64,000 bases of DNA from Spizellomyces punctatus DAOM BR117 (GCF_000182565.1 NW_015971540.1:1488476-1552475), one strand, 5' to 3'; positions 12,250-24,288 are shown, counted from the stretch's first letter. A program made the numbers and translations. Notes: generated by a model not told the origin, from the letters alone.

Positions 12250-12590
12250 TGTTGTTGAGCGCGTACAGGCTAGAGGGAGAGCACAGGAGACGCGAGCTCG
12301 TAATGGTAGTCCCAGGCAGAACACTTTGGGTGCAGTGTGCGGTGGTGCGATGGATGCAAGTGGGACAAATGGCGAGGAGAAGGAGCGATTTGCCCGTCCT
12401 TACCATGCGGCTTGCAGGTGGCTTGTTCATTTACCCTTATCAAGAAGTCATTAATGCGCCACATCAAAATGGTCCGAGAATGGCCGTCGTGAACAAGAAA
12501 GACCGACTCTTCCTCATAACACAGCAGGTTGTTAACCATTGTTCCTCATCACGCCAATCACCCCAAAACGCTGCACGAAACAACGTAAAC
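12250..12590. promoter_or_regulatory. Divergent intergenic region UNG/QCR10
   Basis: Start-to-start spacer of 341 bases carrying the promoters of UNG (-) and QCR10 (+). No additional gene recognised. Confidence 0.4.
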
Positions 12591-12918
12591 ATGGTGTTTG
12601 CACAGCAATGGACCACTGTCGCCCCTTGGGTACGCAAGATTGCACCCCTCGTCCACCCTGAGAAGATTCGCAACTAGTAAGACATGATTTACCTGCCACG
12701 CGCAATCACAGAATCGAAATTACCAATAGATAGACTTAACCGTGCATTTGTCCATTTGCAGCGCTCCCGTCATTGCCACCTGGGGAGCAGCAGCCGGTAT
12801 CACTGTCCTCTTCTTCCTCGAACCAACTCCCATCGCCCGTACCGATATCTTCCAGAACATTCCTGTTGTGGGTGGATTCTGGAAGCACAAGCTGGAAGCG
12901 CGGGAACAGAAGGACTAG
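12591..12918 (+). CDS. QCR10: Cytochrome bc1 complex subunit 10 (QCR10)
   Basis: Small supernumerary subunit of respiratory complex III with one transmembrane segment. Two exons (12591-12676, 12762-12918) give 80 aa. After an N-terminal amphipathic part (PWVRKIAPLVHPEKIRNY) comes the hydrophobic segment IATWGAAAGITVLFFLEP. A family-like tail follows (PIARTDIFQNIPVVGGFW), matching the QCR10 pattern of a glycine-containing membrane helix followed by a D-x-hydrophobic-x3-P-hydrophobic-x-G element. The TA|C junction codon (Tyr) is split by the intron. No cleavable presequence is evident, as is usual for this subunit. Assignment rests on pattern and length; good but not as firm as the larger genes. 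Confidence 0.78.
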
Positions 12919-13220
12919 GATATCTTTAAGAAATGATGCAATACATGTGTGTTTGACGTTACGTGGGTCGACACGATTTGCCTTGGGGAGGAGCAGCTAA
13001 ATAATAGATTATGTTGAATGCCGTGATTTGCGTTATGGGCGCACTATTTCTTTAACGATTTTTTGTTTAGCCAGGATAATACGGATGCTCAATGCTGCAA
13101 TCCTTAGATATTGATTATAGGAGTTTGGTGTAGATTCATGTCCCACCGGTACGATCTCCCATCCACGGCGGGTAGGAGTTGCGATATCCAATACCAAGGG
13201 TACATACTCTGGTTTCCTTC
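12919..13220. other. Convergent 3' region QCR10/RRP46
   Basis: Stop-to-stop spacer of about 300 bases, AT-rich near 13005-13080. No gene seen. Confidence 0.4.
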
Positions 13221-14245
13221 TCATCCATATTCTCTCCGTACTTTCCCCTCGGAGGATGTCCTGAATAATTGTTGCACAGACACAGCGGCCAATCGGCATG
13301 TCTCATAGCATCTCATGTACTGGAAAGTGGGGAGTGAGTTTGCTTGGCGCCCACAGTACGGTAAACCATACTCTTTGACTTACTTCGTCCACAGTAAACA
13401 ATCCCGTCGACATGTTTGCCAATGTGCCCTCCGAAACATTGTCAAAGGCAAATGTGTGCACGGATGCAGATCTCTAAAGTTCATATGAAAAAGGTCAGGA
13501 CATTCCAAGGCGGTCTCTAGCGCTCATGCAACTCACCTCCAGCTCAATCGCAGTCGGATCCAAAAGTAGCTCCCCTGTATCATCTATCATGCAGGTTACC
13601 GAGGCCGCCAGCGATCGCAAAGGTATTCCTGCATCAACGAGGGCGAGTGTAGCGGCGTTCAAGGCAGTTGATAATATCTTTTTGGAGTATGTAGTGAGAA
13701 ACATTGCTTGTAAAATATCGCGCAAAGAAGGTCTATTACCCCTCCGTCATCTGTAAGAACTTGCAGGGTAACTCGTATTGATGTTCGTGGGTGGAGTCCA
13801 CTCAGTATGGATGCCTCCAAAGTTTGACGGATTATTCTTTCATACATTCGCTCTTTGGTTGCTACACATGGGTAACCACATTAGATTAGAAAAGGCAGCC
13901 GGCATATAGAGGGCATTCTGTCTGCGACTTGTGCGAACGTCATAGTCTTCCACTTACTAGTCATGCCTGCTGCAGTTTTAAATATGACTTCCACGACGGC
14001 TTTGTCCAACTTTTCGTCACGCAGCTTCACCTCCATCGGCCCAAAAACGGAACACATGACAGCACTGTCACCTGTAAACCTGCCATATTTTAGTTTCTGG
14101 GCAAAGATGCTTTGCAGCTCTGCTGTAGCATACCAGACTTAAACCGAACTGACCCGTCCGCTCTACTGAGTAGAGCCGAACTGCAGTAAAAGGGCCGCAT
14201 CTCATTCGGCGAGTGCCGTTTATCAGGTCTTGTTCTTTGCGTCAT
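13221..14245 (-). CDS. RRP46: Exosome core subunit Rrp46 (RNase PH fold)
   Basis: Subunit of the catalytically inert RNase-PH ring of the RNA exosome (EXOSC5/Rrp46). Exons in order encode MTQRTRPDKRHSPNEMRPF, then a short exon with AVMCSVFGPMEVKLRDEKLD, then ERMYERIIRQTLEASILSG plus HPRTSIRVTLQVL. These are followed by a long exon with LNAATLALVDAGIPLRSLA and LLLDPTAIELE. A penultimate exon encodes VHTFAFDNVSEGTLANMSTG, and a last exon ends VSVQQLFRTSSEGKVRREYG. HPRTSI and NAA-x-LALVDAGIP are Rrp46 hallmarks. The frame remains open to a TTG at 14278, but the first ATG is at 14245. Divergent from SCO1 with only 145 bases between starts. Confidence 0.9.
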
Positions 14246-14390
14246 TGTAGCAGCAATCGTCTTTGGAGAAATGGTCAACTTTGCAGATCACCGCGACACA
14301 TAGGCCTTCACGGCGATTACCATGGCAATAAGAGAACTGGAGTTAACACGCACCAGAACTTGGTCTTGACCCATTGGCTTCACTTACACA

Positions 14391-15549
14391 ATGAATACAG
14401 CGGGTAAGCCAGAGGATCGATATGGGATACAAGCTCAAACTCCCAAGATATTAATGTAGTCGTCCCTTCAGCTCGAGCACTGAGGGCTGTCCGCTATAGC
14501 TGCGCGGTAATGGCTCCTTCGCACTGCATTTTAGCAGACCTGGCGAACTCATAACAACTGTTTAGGCAGAACGTCATTTGGCAAAGACGCTGTCCAGAAG
14601 CCCTGTATCTTTGCTTCGCCAACGCACATTGCTACTTTCACAGCACTCCATTCGGCAGTATTCGCAAGCCGCTCCAAAGGGAGCACAGACAAAGGAGGAC
14701 TTTTCTGTAAGCCGTCAGTAAACGGGCCCACTTATCTTTGCTGCTTCTCATTCGCAATAATTTGCTTCACTTCGCAGAGGCTCACATGGAAGAGTATAGG
14801 AGCTTTCCTTGTCAGTGGAGCCGCTCTATTCGGGTATTTTGAGTACGAGAAGAGAAAGCTGCAAGCCCGGCGAGAGGCGTCAAAGAATGAGAGTGCCGGC
14901 AAGCCATTAGTTGGAGGACCCTTCTCTTTGGTGGATCACAATGGACGGCCTGTGACAGACCTTGATTATCGGGGCAAATACATGCTCCTGTATTTTGGCT
15001 ATACGTTTTGCCCCGATGTTTGCCCAGAGGAACTCGAGAAGATGGCCGAAGTGGTCGATACGTTGAGTACGTTGTCCCTGAGATCTGTATTGAGGTGGTT
15101 GGGTTCCAGGCTAATGCCTTCGTGCAGGTAAAAAGGAGGGCTATACTGAAGAGACCATTGTTCCCATCTTCATTTCGTGCGACCCCAAGCGTGACTCGAT
15201 CGAAGCAATAAAAGAATATGTCCGAGGCAAGCACCGTGCATATTCATGTCAATATGGCTCTGTTTAAATCCTAACGGGCATTTTAGACTTCCATCCCAAA
15301 TTTGTAGGGTTGATTGGAACGCATGCACAGATCAAGCGAGTTGCAAAAGCCTACCGTCTGTACTTTAGCGCACCGCCGAGAGCAGTGGACGATGATGAGG
15401 CGGACTATCTTGTGGACCATTCTATATTCTTTTATCTGGTAGACCCTGACGGAAAATACGTTGCACATTTTGGACGGACGGATACAGCGGAGGAAGTTAC
15501 AGATAGGATCATTCAGCAAATCAAGCAGAGGCGACAGTTGAATGCGTAG
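14391..15549 (+). CDS. SCO1: SCO1 copper chaperone for cytochrome c oxidase
   Basis: Inner-membrane, thioredoxin-fold protein that delivers copper to the CuA site of Cox2. I infer five exons (14391-14403, 14570-14706, 14778-15066, 15128-15226, 15287-15549), giving 266 aa. Residues from about 5 form an arginine/serine-rich presequence ending near IRQYSQ. One transmembrane segment (SIGAFLVSGAALFGYF) follows, then the SCO domain. Copper ligands are visible: CPDVCP in YFGYTFCPDVCPEEL and the distal histidine in LVDHSIFFYLVDPDG. FISCDPKRDS is also typical. The first exon is only 13 bases and was chosen because it alone restores frame to an ATG. The fourth intron uses a GC donor (CGAG|GCAAGC). Confidence 0.88.
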
Positions 15550-16171
15550 ATGAGGAATAACTCTAGTTTATTATTTACCAAATTTACAATTTACTTATTG
15601 CGGTCCAGCAACCGTCCCAATCTCCTCGCCATGTCGACTTTTAATGCTCGATCGATTACATACGAATGTCACGTGTTATTGGTCATCAAGGGCTGTCGAA
15701 TTTCCGCTCCGATGATCTTGAGCGTTTAAAGGTCAACGCTGTGAAGAGATAACGCAGCGAGCAGCGACTGTCCTTTTTGCATTTTATGCCATATACAGGT
15801 TGTGTAGGGATGAAACCACTGACTTGCGACTGGTAAAAGATGTGAATCTTAACAGCTGGCTGCTCATTCGCAACCCAGTTGAGATTTTCATGTATGGGTG
15901 CAAAATAACCTTGTAACATTGCATTATGCCCTGCACCTCCATATGTCATGTCAAACTTTATGCAAACCCAACCTTCAAATCCATCTTGAATAGCAGCGAA
16001 TATCTTTTTATGTTGCAGTAACAGAATTCGATTGCCATCGTTTTTTGATTAGTTTCGGACACACGTTAATCTGCACGCGCTGGACTTTTCCCACGTAAAG
16101 CCCCGCCGTTCGTTTGTAGCCTCGTCCTTCCCGCACACCCAAGACTTTAGGACTTTAATCACTTTATTAGC
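15550..16171. other. Spacer SCO1 to RRM-like gene
   Basis: Tandem intergenic region of 622 bases. It holds the 3' end of SCO1, the promoter of the downstream gene and, on the minus strand, a possible small two-exon gene listed separately. Confidence 0.35.
15726..16048 (-). CDS. Possible small two-exon gene, unidentified
   Basis: I do not recognise this. A minus-strand frame is open from about 16048 with protein-like content (IFAAIQDGFEGWVCIKFD, then YFAPIHENLNWVANEQP). It reaches a GTCAGT donor at 15823 and continues in phase after a 56-base intron (15768-15823), ending SLLAALSLHSVDL at 15726. The first in-frame ATG is at 15949, which would give only 55 aa; a longer product would need an upstream exon. 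The intron length fits the window. A chance open frame is a real alternative, because unspliced frames of 80 codons are common here. Confidence 0.25.
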
Positions 16172-17926
16172 ATGCCAAAACGTTCCCAGCTTGTTTTGGA
16201 CCCGCCGTTGCCCACAGGGGTGGACGAGGCGGACCTTCTTCAGGCGTTGGACACCTTTCCAGAGTTCAAGCTGCTCTTCCTGTACAAGCATGTATGTTTG
16301 TATCTTCGTAGTCAGATTGTTGAGTACAGTGTCAGCTCACAACAGCTACCCTTTTCGGTAGTTTTATCTTATGACCTTTGACACCATGGAAGGCGCACGA
16401 GACGCCTTGGAGCACCTTAATAATAAACTTCCGGCAAGCGTCGACATTCGCTGGGACTATTGGCAGCATGGCGATCCAGAAACTGGCCCGTAAGTACCTA
16501 TAAGATCTCGATAGAGCTGCCTGCAAACCGACCAAGGTTTTTTTAACTTAGATACCCTGACGTTTCTTCTGCTGTCGAGTCCAACTTTGTCTTCATACCC
16601 CGAACTTTTGTCCGTGCTTCAGCCATCTGTAAAATGGTTGAACATCTTCCAGGGTTTCGTGGCGGACGGGCAGTGACCCGAGGTCATATCGTCCAGTTTC
16701 GGACCGTTCGGCATGCTTATGGGTGTATTGATTATCTCACTAGCAAGACGGATATGCTTGTGTTCTTTGTGGATAAAGAGGGCAATCCAATCGAGCCAAT
16801 TGCGGAAGAGGATTCCTATGGAGATTTCAAAGCGGCAAAAGAGGGCGCAAATGCACCGGATCGGACCAGCCTTCATCAGAACCTCGTTATTTCTCCCTAC
16901 GGAGGTGACATTAGCGTCCTTATCAACCTCCTCGCTTCCTTTTATGGCTGGAAGAAGGCTCTCTTTGATGGATCCATCAACTGCACTGCTACGTTTTCCG
17001 ATCCAGCAATGGCCAGACGGGCGTTCAGATATTTCACTACGCAAACGCCTGCGCTTGTGTTTTTGGAGGCTGGAGGAACACAGCAAGATGGACCCACGTA
17101 TGTCCGCAAATCCACCAAAGGAATTCACATAGCTTTGGATAAAAAAATCCGCTTGCCGAAAAAACGTAAAACGGCGCAGAGGCGCCTAGAGACGTGGCTC
17201 GAAGGCTATAAGGGCTTTATCCATATCGCATTCTTCAGTGAGGACTGTATTATTGCCGTCTTTGTCCGGCCCATGGATGCCGAAGCGGCACTTAAACACC
17301 TGAACGAGTCTACTAATCTGTTGACAACCTTCTACCGGACGGGTGAACTTTGTCCGTCGAACTGTCAATTCAATCCGGTGCCCGAAAAGCAAGTGTCCCC
17401 TTCTACACCTGTTGGAAGCCCTATCAAGGAAATGAAGGAAGCATTGAAAACGTCGGCCCCGCCGCCCCTAACAACAAGTATTGCTAAGGAACTTGCGAAA
17501 GAGCCGTGTACATCGCCGCCTCGGACTGAACCCGCTGCCGAAGAGCGGGTAAAAGCGCCGCTTCGGGCATTTCTGTCTCTTAAAGGTGTATCTGCGTCAA
17601 CTTCAAAACAAGATTTGCGGGATGTGTTTTCGGCATTCCGAGGGTTCCTTGAGGTTACAAAAGACCCGGATCAGGTCATTGTGACCTTCAGAACGGAAGA
17701 TAATGCGGACCAAGTAAAAGAGGCCATCAGCGCCTATTGCCGGCTTGGTTCTGTAAAAGTCGACATTCCAAACATGTCCGGCTTTAAAAACGAGGCAAAA
17801 TCTGCCGTTCTTTCTATTCAAGAACGTGCTGCGCGGACTCGTGCCAAGTTGCGCGAGCTCGAGGCCCAAAGTGCGACTATGCAGCGTTTTCTGGCTGGTG
17901 GTCCTGAAGGTAATGTATCATTTTAG
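16172..17926 (+). CDS. Protein of about five divergent RRM-like repeats
   Basis: Three exons (16172-16291, 16362-16489, 16552-17926) give 540 aa. I do not recognise a named orthologue. The chain reads as about five RRM-sized units: residues about 1-85, 85-170, 190-270, 285-370 and 450-515. Each has a beta-like start (QLVLDPPLP, NFVFIPRTF, NLVISPYGG, FIHIAFFSE, RAFLSLKGV), an RNP1-position strand (FYLMTFDT, GHIVQFRTV, CTATFSDP, CIIAVFVRP, VIVTFRTE) and a following helix (DALEHLNN, GCIDYLTS, RAFRYFTT, AALKHLNE). The aromatic and basic residues of canonical RNP1 are mostly missing. A proline/lysine-rich linker (about 385-445) and a C-terminal helix rich in Arg/Ala/Glu complete it. An RNA-binding or protein-docking role is inferred from fold pattern only. 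Confidence 0.7.
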
Positions 17927-18194
17927 TACACTGAGGATGGGAGCGGCGGTGGGGTAAATGGACAGTATGGTGGGGACGGTAACGACGAAAGGACGCTCAA
18001 ATTTCGTGTAATTTGGCCTTGTTTGAGCATACGTGCAGTGAATAATAAAATCGTTCTTGCGTATGGATCTAAGCGGGTTGGCTCACGGCGGGCAAACCCC
18101 GCATGATTACATAATCGCATTTCCCTTCGATCTTACCTCTACTTTCAACATCTTGGCCAAACGATTGTATTTAAGAGCTGGCAGCAAGTCCGTT

Positions 18195-21100
18195 ATGGAT
18201 ATTGATAAGGAAATATCCGTCAACAGCTTAATAAGAGAGGTATTTTTATATTTCTTGTTAACCGCCTATTGAAGGGAAAATTGATATATAGCCTTGCTTT
18301 AGTACTTGGTATTTGCCAATTACTCAAAGACAATTGATATATTTGATGCAGAATGCGGAGACAAAGGACGGCCGGTTGATGCATCAGATGGGGGTGGGGT
18401 GGAATCAACATTGGAGGAGGCAGAGGTGCTACAACGTTTCCACATTCTGTTAAGCAATAACGGCTTTTCTGAACACTGTTAATTTCCAGAATCGCTTTTT
18501 GATATCATTCCGAAATGGGGATCGTGCAGCATTCTTTGCGCTGTGGGACGACCAGTTTCCATCCTCTGTCCGCGCATCTGACCCGCTATATCAAAAGTTG
18601 GAGTTTCTGTTGAGCGTATATTTCGCAGTGTTCCCCATACATCCGGGGGTAAGCGCTACCGCTGCCAAGGTAGGAAGTAATCCTATTGACTTTAAGTTAT
18701 GCTGCCTTAATTGCCACGATTGACGACATGTAAACTAGCATCACTCGCTCCCAGTAACGATGGACACTTTCAAACAATTCTTGGAGACTCGTGGTGCAGA
18801 GCTCTGTAAAACGACCCAGTTTCTTTCTTACTACGCCCTGCCATATGTTCCGGACCCTCGAATGCATCCTTCTTTCAAAGACATTTTTGAGCATGCTTGG
18901 GTGGCGGATCTGGAGGAGAGATTGAAGCAGTTCTTGAGAAGTGCGCTGCGAGGTAGCATTAGACCCAGATTAGTAAAAGTTGTCGAAGAGGTAAGAGAAA
19001 GCTGGAATTGCGGGACAAGGTCATCTGTGCTCAAAAGTTCATGGCTAACCATTGTCCTTGATCAGTCCCATGATTCGGGGAAAACATTTCATGGTAAGGT
19101 GCTGACGGTTCTCTAAGTATCGCCCGAAGCACCGTTCTTAATCATATTCTGCATTCTATAGAACAATCTCAAGAGGCCCAAGCTATCCGTAAGCAGCTAG
19201 GCGACCTTGAAGAACGTGAGTTTGCATTGTCTTCCAAGCATCGAACCCTTCAGGTGCGTACATGGACAATTATGCATTTTTGGAGACTTTCGAGTTGAAT
19301 AATCCTAATGTGTCGCAAATGGCAGAACGACTACCATAACCTGATTACTATCGCATCAGAACTGGTTCAAACACTAACTGCGTGCATCAACGGACAAAAG
19401 GTGCCCCTCTCTGGTCATCGCTTTACACATTTGCATGCTTAACGGTCTCTTCAGATAACTCCAGCCTATCTGTCAGGGGTTTGCCAGCGACTGGCATCAT
19501 TTAAGCAAAACCAAGGAAAAGCTTCTGATGGACAGGTATGCTGAACTAGCGGATTCCGAGCATATTCTGCGCGGTCATAATCTGAGGCATCTCCCTAGAA
19601 GGATGCACGCAAGATATCGCCGCAAGCGCAATCATCCACAAGCACAATCAACAACCACGCTGCATTGGCCGCCGAACCCAAGCCTAGCGAGCACCAACCG
19701 AGGACTACTGTGGAGCCGGAAATTCCATTGGAGCAGTACCTAGATTACAATGCTATCGCGAGGGATCTTACGCCGACTACAGACCCTAGAGTACACAAGC
19801 AGCAAGCGTTTCTGCTGCAAGCCCTACGACTGGTGAGTTGTTATGGATCACTTTCAATGACATATGTACTAATGAACGCCGGAACAAAATAGCACGTTAC
19901 AAAATCTCAATCAATCGCTAACCGACGAACTATCCTCATGACCTACACTGCGAACGATTTCTTCCAAGTTGCTGCTGGAAAGGTAACATTGCTTGCAGGC
20001 GATCAGTTTCAGATCAACGGCTAATATTTAATTACACCCTGTCAGTCTTTTATCTTGGACCTGTTTGACCATCCCTCGCAACTAGTACAGGACCAAACCG
20101 CAAGACTGATCAATATCCTTGCATCAGATTGTTCTGGCCGAGAATATCTGTCAAGAAACTCTCACTTGGTTCCCAAACTGGTTGAATGCATGAAAGCTGA
20201 GGAAATTGATTCGGTGTTTAGGCAGAATGTGCTGGGGATATTACAAAAATTGAGCTTGAGGTAAGCATCTCTCTCCAATGCCAGCATCTGTTTGCTTATT
20301 TCACACGACCAATGGCTTTGAATCTAGACGAGTGGCCCAATCCGCAATGAACTCAGTCATGGTCATTCCTTATCTTCTTGAACTGTTGCAAGATCTTGAC
20401 GGTTTATCCGAGTACACAATTCAGTATGGTACAGCCTTGTTGATGAACCTTTGTCTTCGGACTGCGGGAAAAAGACAGTGCGCAACCAATCCGGAGCGGA
20501 CCTTGAAGATGTTGACGGCATTAATGGATCATGATAACTTGCAGGTATGTACATGGTTAGTTAGCCCCCCTTTTTCTCCATGTTCAGAAACCTGATCTTC
20601 ACATTTTCTGTTTGCAAAAGGTCAAAACCTATGTGAACGGGACGCTCTATAGCTTGTTTACGGAGCCAAGTATACGGGATGCTGCTCGCGCGATGGGTAT
20701 GGAAGATATGCTGCAGTACCTGAGAAGTTCGTCGGACGAGCAACTGGTCCGACAGATAGATTTCGTAACAGAGCAGTTGAACTCGGGTATGTCCTATCAT
20801 GTCATGACTCTCCGAGTGCTTGGGAGAAATATCTCACTGTCTCTGGATAACAGAGGAGGTTCCGGACAACTCCGATACTGTATCGGAAGATGGCGAAGAA
20901 GAGGACTTTGAAGATGATGAAGAGGTGTGATTTGACTCTGAACACCTTCACTGTTAATTAATGCTCAAGCATCAAACCTCGTTTGTAGGATATACCGGAA
21001 GAAGACGATACAGACGATCTACCTCCACCCACACCAAGCAATCCCACGGGCACATCTCTCCTTCTCAAATACAAACTAGCTACTCCACGCCCAATAACAA

Positions 21101-21773
21101 CTCGTCCCTATGATTCCCTCCCTCATCATCCTCTGAGTCACCCCTCCTCCCTCAACCTTACCCCGCACGACCTTCTCCGTCCACGCACACCCTCTCGCCC
21201 CGGAACACCAACAGTGTATAAATCGATGACCTCACTTCCTCTCCAGCGCGCTCCCGCTGCCCTAAGAGAAGACGGCGGAGCCAAGGGATTAGTTGGCAGT
21301 GGTTCAACGTCGCATCTGCGCCAATCGACAAATTCGGTGACTGGTAGTTCTAATAAACTCAATAAGGCGCGAGGATCCAAAGATAAATCGCGAGATCTGA
21401 GGCATCCCATAACAGTGGAAGAGTAAGTACTTTCCATTTTATCACTCGGGGTTCGCAGTGGCCCAACTGACAGTTTTGCAATGAATAGACAACAAGAGAT
21501 CGATTTGGCCTTCTCCACCCGGCCCAAACTTCCGCGTACTCCACTTCCGGGAGCGAGCTCATCACGAAACTTTAGCGTAACAGCTTCCCTATCCGCGTTA
21601 TCAGACGACGTGCATCAGAGTGCCAACTATCGCAGAATGAACGTGGATGGAGGAGTGAGAAGCTCATATGATGATGGTAAGGTTTTGGTATGGAAGTTAA
21701 AAGATCTGGCGGAAACTAATGGTTTCTCGCAGTCCGTGCAACTAGTAGATTATCTCAAACTTCTGGTAGATGA
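18195..21773 (+). CDS. ARMC9: ARMC9, LisH and armadillo ciliary base protein
   Basis: Homologue of ARMC9, a basal-body/ciliary protein of the Joubert-syndrome module. Many exons. Exon 1 (MDIDKEISVNSLIRE) and exon 2 (YLVFANYSKTIDIFDAE) form the LisH motif. Next comes GDRAAFFALWDDQFPSSVR, then FYALP-type ALPYVPDPRMHPSF, YHNLITIASELV, TPAYLSGVCQRLASF and SFILDLFDHPSQLVQDQTAR. The armadillo-like block follows (NVLGILQKLSLRR, ALLMNLCLRTAGKRQCA, YVNGTLYSLFTEPSIRDAAR, AMGMEDMLQYLR), and then an acidic stretch and a Ser/Pro-rich tail with FSTRPKLPRTPLPG. At 21676 I infer a 57-base intron (GTAAGG to CTCGCAG), so the protein ends TSRLSQTSGR at 21773. Reading through instead would extend the frame to 21909. 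Strong evidence for a flagellated organism. Confidence 0.92.
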
Positions 21774-22050
21774 TGTGGCGACCAAGATGCTTGTTAGACA
21801 TGATGTTTGGCGACATGCTGCAGATCGCACGAACATCATGATGCTGTACAGCTTTAATGGCTATTTAGTGGAATATACTGGAGAAGCTCTGATCTTCACA
21901 AATATATAAATCACATGGGCTCAATTAGAAACGTTGCATGAGGTTTTTGCGGGATATCAGAGTTCCAAAACACTCTAAAATTGATTCTTAAAAGATAATT
22001 TCATGTTGCGGGCTACCGCATCCCCGAAACAAAAGCCGACCACCAGTCTC

Positions 22051-24288
22051 TTACAACAGCATTGTGAGAGGGTTCTCAACATAGGTCTTGAACTTCTCAA
22101 GCCACCTGGCTCCAACTGCACCGTCTACGACACGGTGATCGTTGCTCATGGTAACCTTCATCACCTTACGCACTGCAAAACCTTTCTCGCTCGTCTCATC
22201 CAAGACTAGCTTTTCATCCACACCGCCCACGGCGAGGATAGAGGCATGTGGGGGATTGATGATCGCGGTAAAGTGGGAGATTCCATACATTCCGAGGTTG
22301 GAGATGGTGAAAGTACCGCCCTGTAAAAATGGATCCCATCTTTGAGTATTTGACGTTGCGGGAGCGAACCATGTAGACGAATGATCACCTGGTACTCGTG
22401 AGGCTGCAACTTGTTGGCGCGAGCCTTTTGTGCAAGTTCCTTAATGCTGTTTGAGATCTTTGCAAGACCTTTGGTTTCAGCTTGGTGGATAATGGGAGTA
22501 ATAAGGCCGTTCTCTGCCAATGTCAAAGATATCAAAATGTTTGGTGTTACATACATTGACAGCCATTACAAATGCCAATCAACCTACCGGTAGCGACAGC
22601 GACCGCAACGTCCGCGCTATTGAATCTGCGGAACAGGTGTTTCAAACATCCTTCAATCGTGGATAGCGGGAATTTCTCACTTACTGTCTGATGAAATTTC
22701 CTTGCCACGAACTGTTCACCTCGGGCACATCCTTCAACGCAAGGGAAGCCGCTTTGACTATGAAATCGTTGACGGAGAGCTTGAACTTGCCGTTTGCCTG
22801 GCTATTCAAAACCTCACGCAGCCTACGCGATATCTATCAGCTCTTGTAGCAGTATGCCGCAAATCACTAGTTTCATACTTCAAAATCTTGTCGGCATTGA
22901 TTTCTGAAGTCAGATAGTAATGTGGAATTTGTTGCTTTGACTCAAGTAGCCGTGTAGCAATGACCTAGTTGAGCAAGTGAGTAATATGCTCCCATTGGTC
23001 CACCGATTTTTTGGCGATTCTGTCACCTTGCGGACGTTTGACAAAGGAATATCAACGTATGCAGCGCCGGGAGCTGGTGCTGGAGGTGCAGCCTTCCCGG
23101 TAGGGGCTGCGGCAGGAGCAGGAGTAGCAGCAGGAGTAGCGGCCGGAGCTGAAGCATACAGATGCGCATGAGACAGCCAGAATAGCATGGAACGGTCCGC
23201 TCAGCAAAGTTAAGCCACCTTTGTAGTTCAGGACGTCTTCCTTAATAATTCTTCCACCAGGCCCGGAACCCTTAATCCCACCAAGCTCGATGCCACGCTC
23301 CGCGGCAAGCTTTTTAGCCACAGGACTAGCCGAAACTCGATCTGTGAAATCAAAATTTTGTCCGCGTCATCAGCTATTTATGCTGCCCAACTATTCAAAG
23401 AAGAAGCGTCATTGAAACTTACCGGAAGATTCCCCTGATGAGGAAGGTGCAGATTCGGCTGCTTTTGATGGCTCATCTTTAGATGGAGCGGGTTCTTCCT
23501 TCTGCTTGGAAGGAGGTGGAGGCGCGGCAGCACCCTCAGGTTTGAAATCCGCAAACTTTTCCACATCATCCTTATTCTCTACCAAGATAGCCAGTGGCTA
23601 GTTGCGGACCGTTGGACAAAGTCAATATAGTTCCCGATTTGAGCGGTTTCCTTTAGTATCTGTTTATTACGGATCCTACCTTGCTGACAGGGACGTCCTT
23701 CTCGCCACTTTCAATAAAAATCCTCGCCAAAAATCCCTCATCTTGACACTCGAAATCCATTGTCGCCTTGTCGGTCTCTACCTCCACAAGAACGTCACCC
23801 GGCTGAACTTCGTCTCCAATTTTCTTATGCCATTGACCGAGGTTGCCCTGAGTCATTGTTGGCGACAGCGCGGGCATAGTGATCAGGGTATGAGGAGGAT
23901 AGGCTATAATTTGTTCAAACCAGGAGGGTTATCCATGATACCTTGTGGCAGTTTATCAAAGAACTGTGACTTACAATCCGAAGCATATTCGCGCTGTTGA
24001 GTGCGGGCGAGGCATGGAAAGGTGAGATGTTTCCGCATAATGCGAGGTCCATGAGGCACTAACGAAGTGCTATAAACGCACAGGCAGTCGTCAGTAAGTT
24101 TGTCGCGCACGCGAAGCCATCTTGAAAGATTTGACAAACCGAACAACACTAGATGCGTGCCGCAAAGCGCCATTTGTAGTAGAGGAAGCACATCCTCGAG
24201 TAATGGCTGCACGTACGGTCCTTACAGTGACGGTTGGCGTGCGTGCATGTGCAAACCGAGTCGGATTTGAACGAAGTATGGCGTGCAT
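22051..24288 (-). CDS. DLAT: Pyruvate dehydrogenase E2, dihydrolipoyl acetyltransferase
   Basis: E2 core of the mitochondrial pyruvate dehydrogenase complex, transferring acetyl groups from lipoyl-lysine to CoA. The lipoyl domain is seen in [16 protein letters not shown] and [13 protein letters not shown] (lipoylated K). A Pro/Ala/Glu linker is followed by the E1/E3-binding domain ([31 protein letters not shown]). An Ala/Pro linker leads to the catalytic domain, ending [19 protein letters not shown] with the active-site His. The C-terminus is ENPLTMLL. The mature start is near REYASDSYPPHT. Initiation is uncertain: ATG at 24038 ([19 protein letters not shown]) is adequate, but an upstream exon from ATG 24288 with presequence-like composition ([16 protein letters not shown]) can splice in frame. 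I give the longer span. Confidence 0.92.

Noticed and set aside
12250-12324. N-terminal extension of UNG that would look like a mitochondrial presequence
   Set aside because: The frame is open but begins at a GTG, with no ATG before an upstream stop; only non-ATG initiation or another exon could make it real.
21774-21909. Extension of ARMC9 by reading through to the stop at 21909
   Set aside because: A GTAAGG donor with a TTTCTCGCAG acceptor and a CTAAT branch-like site removes 57 bases in phase, a typical intron length here; the read-through tail has no family resemblance. It remains a possible alternative.
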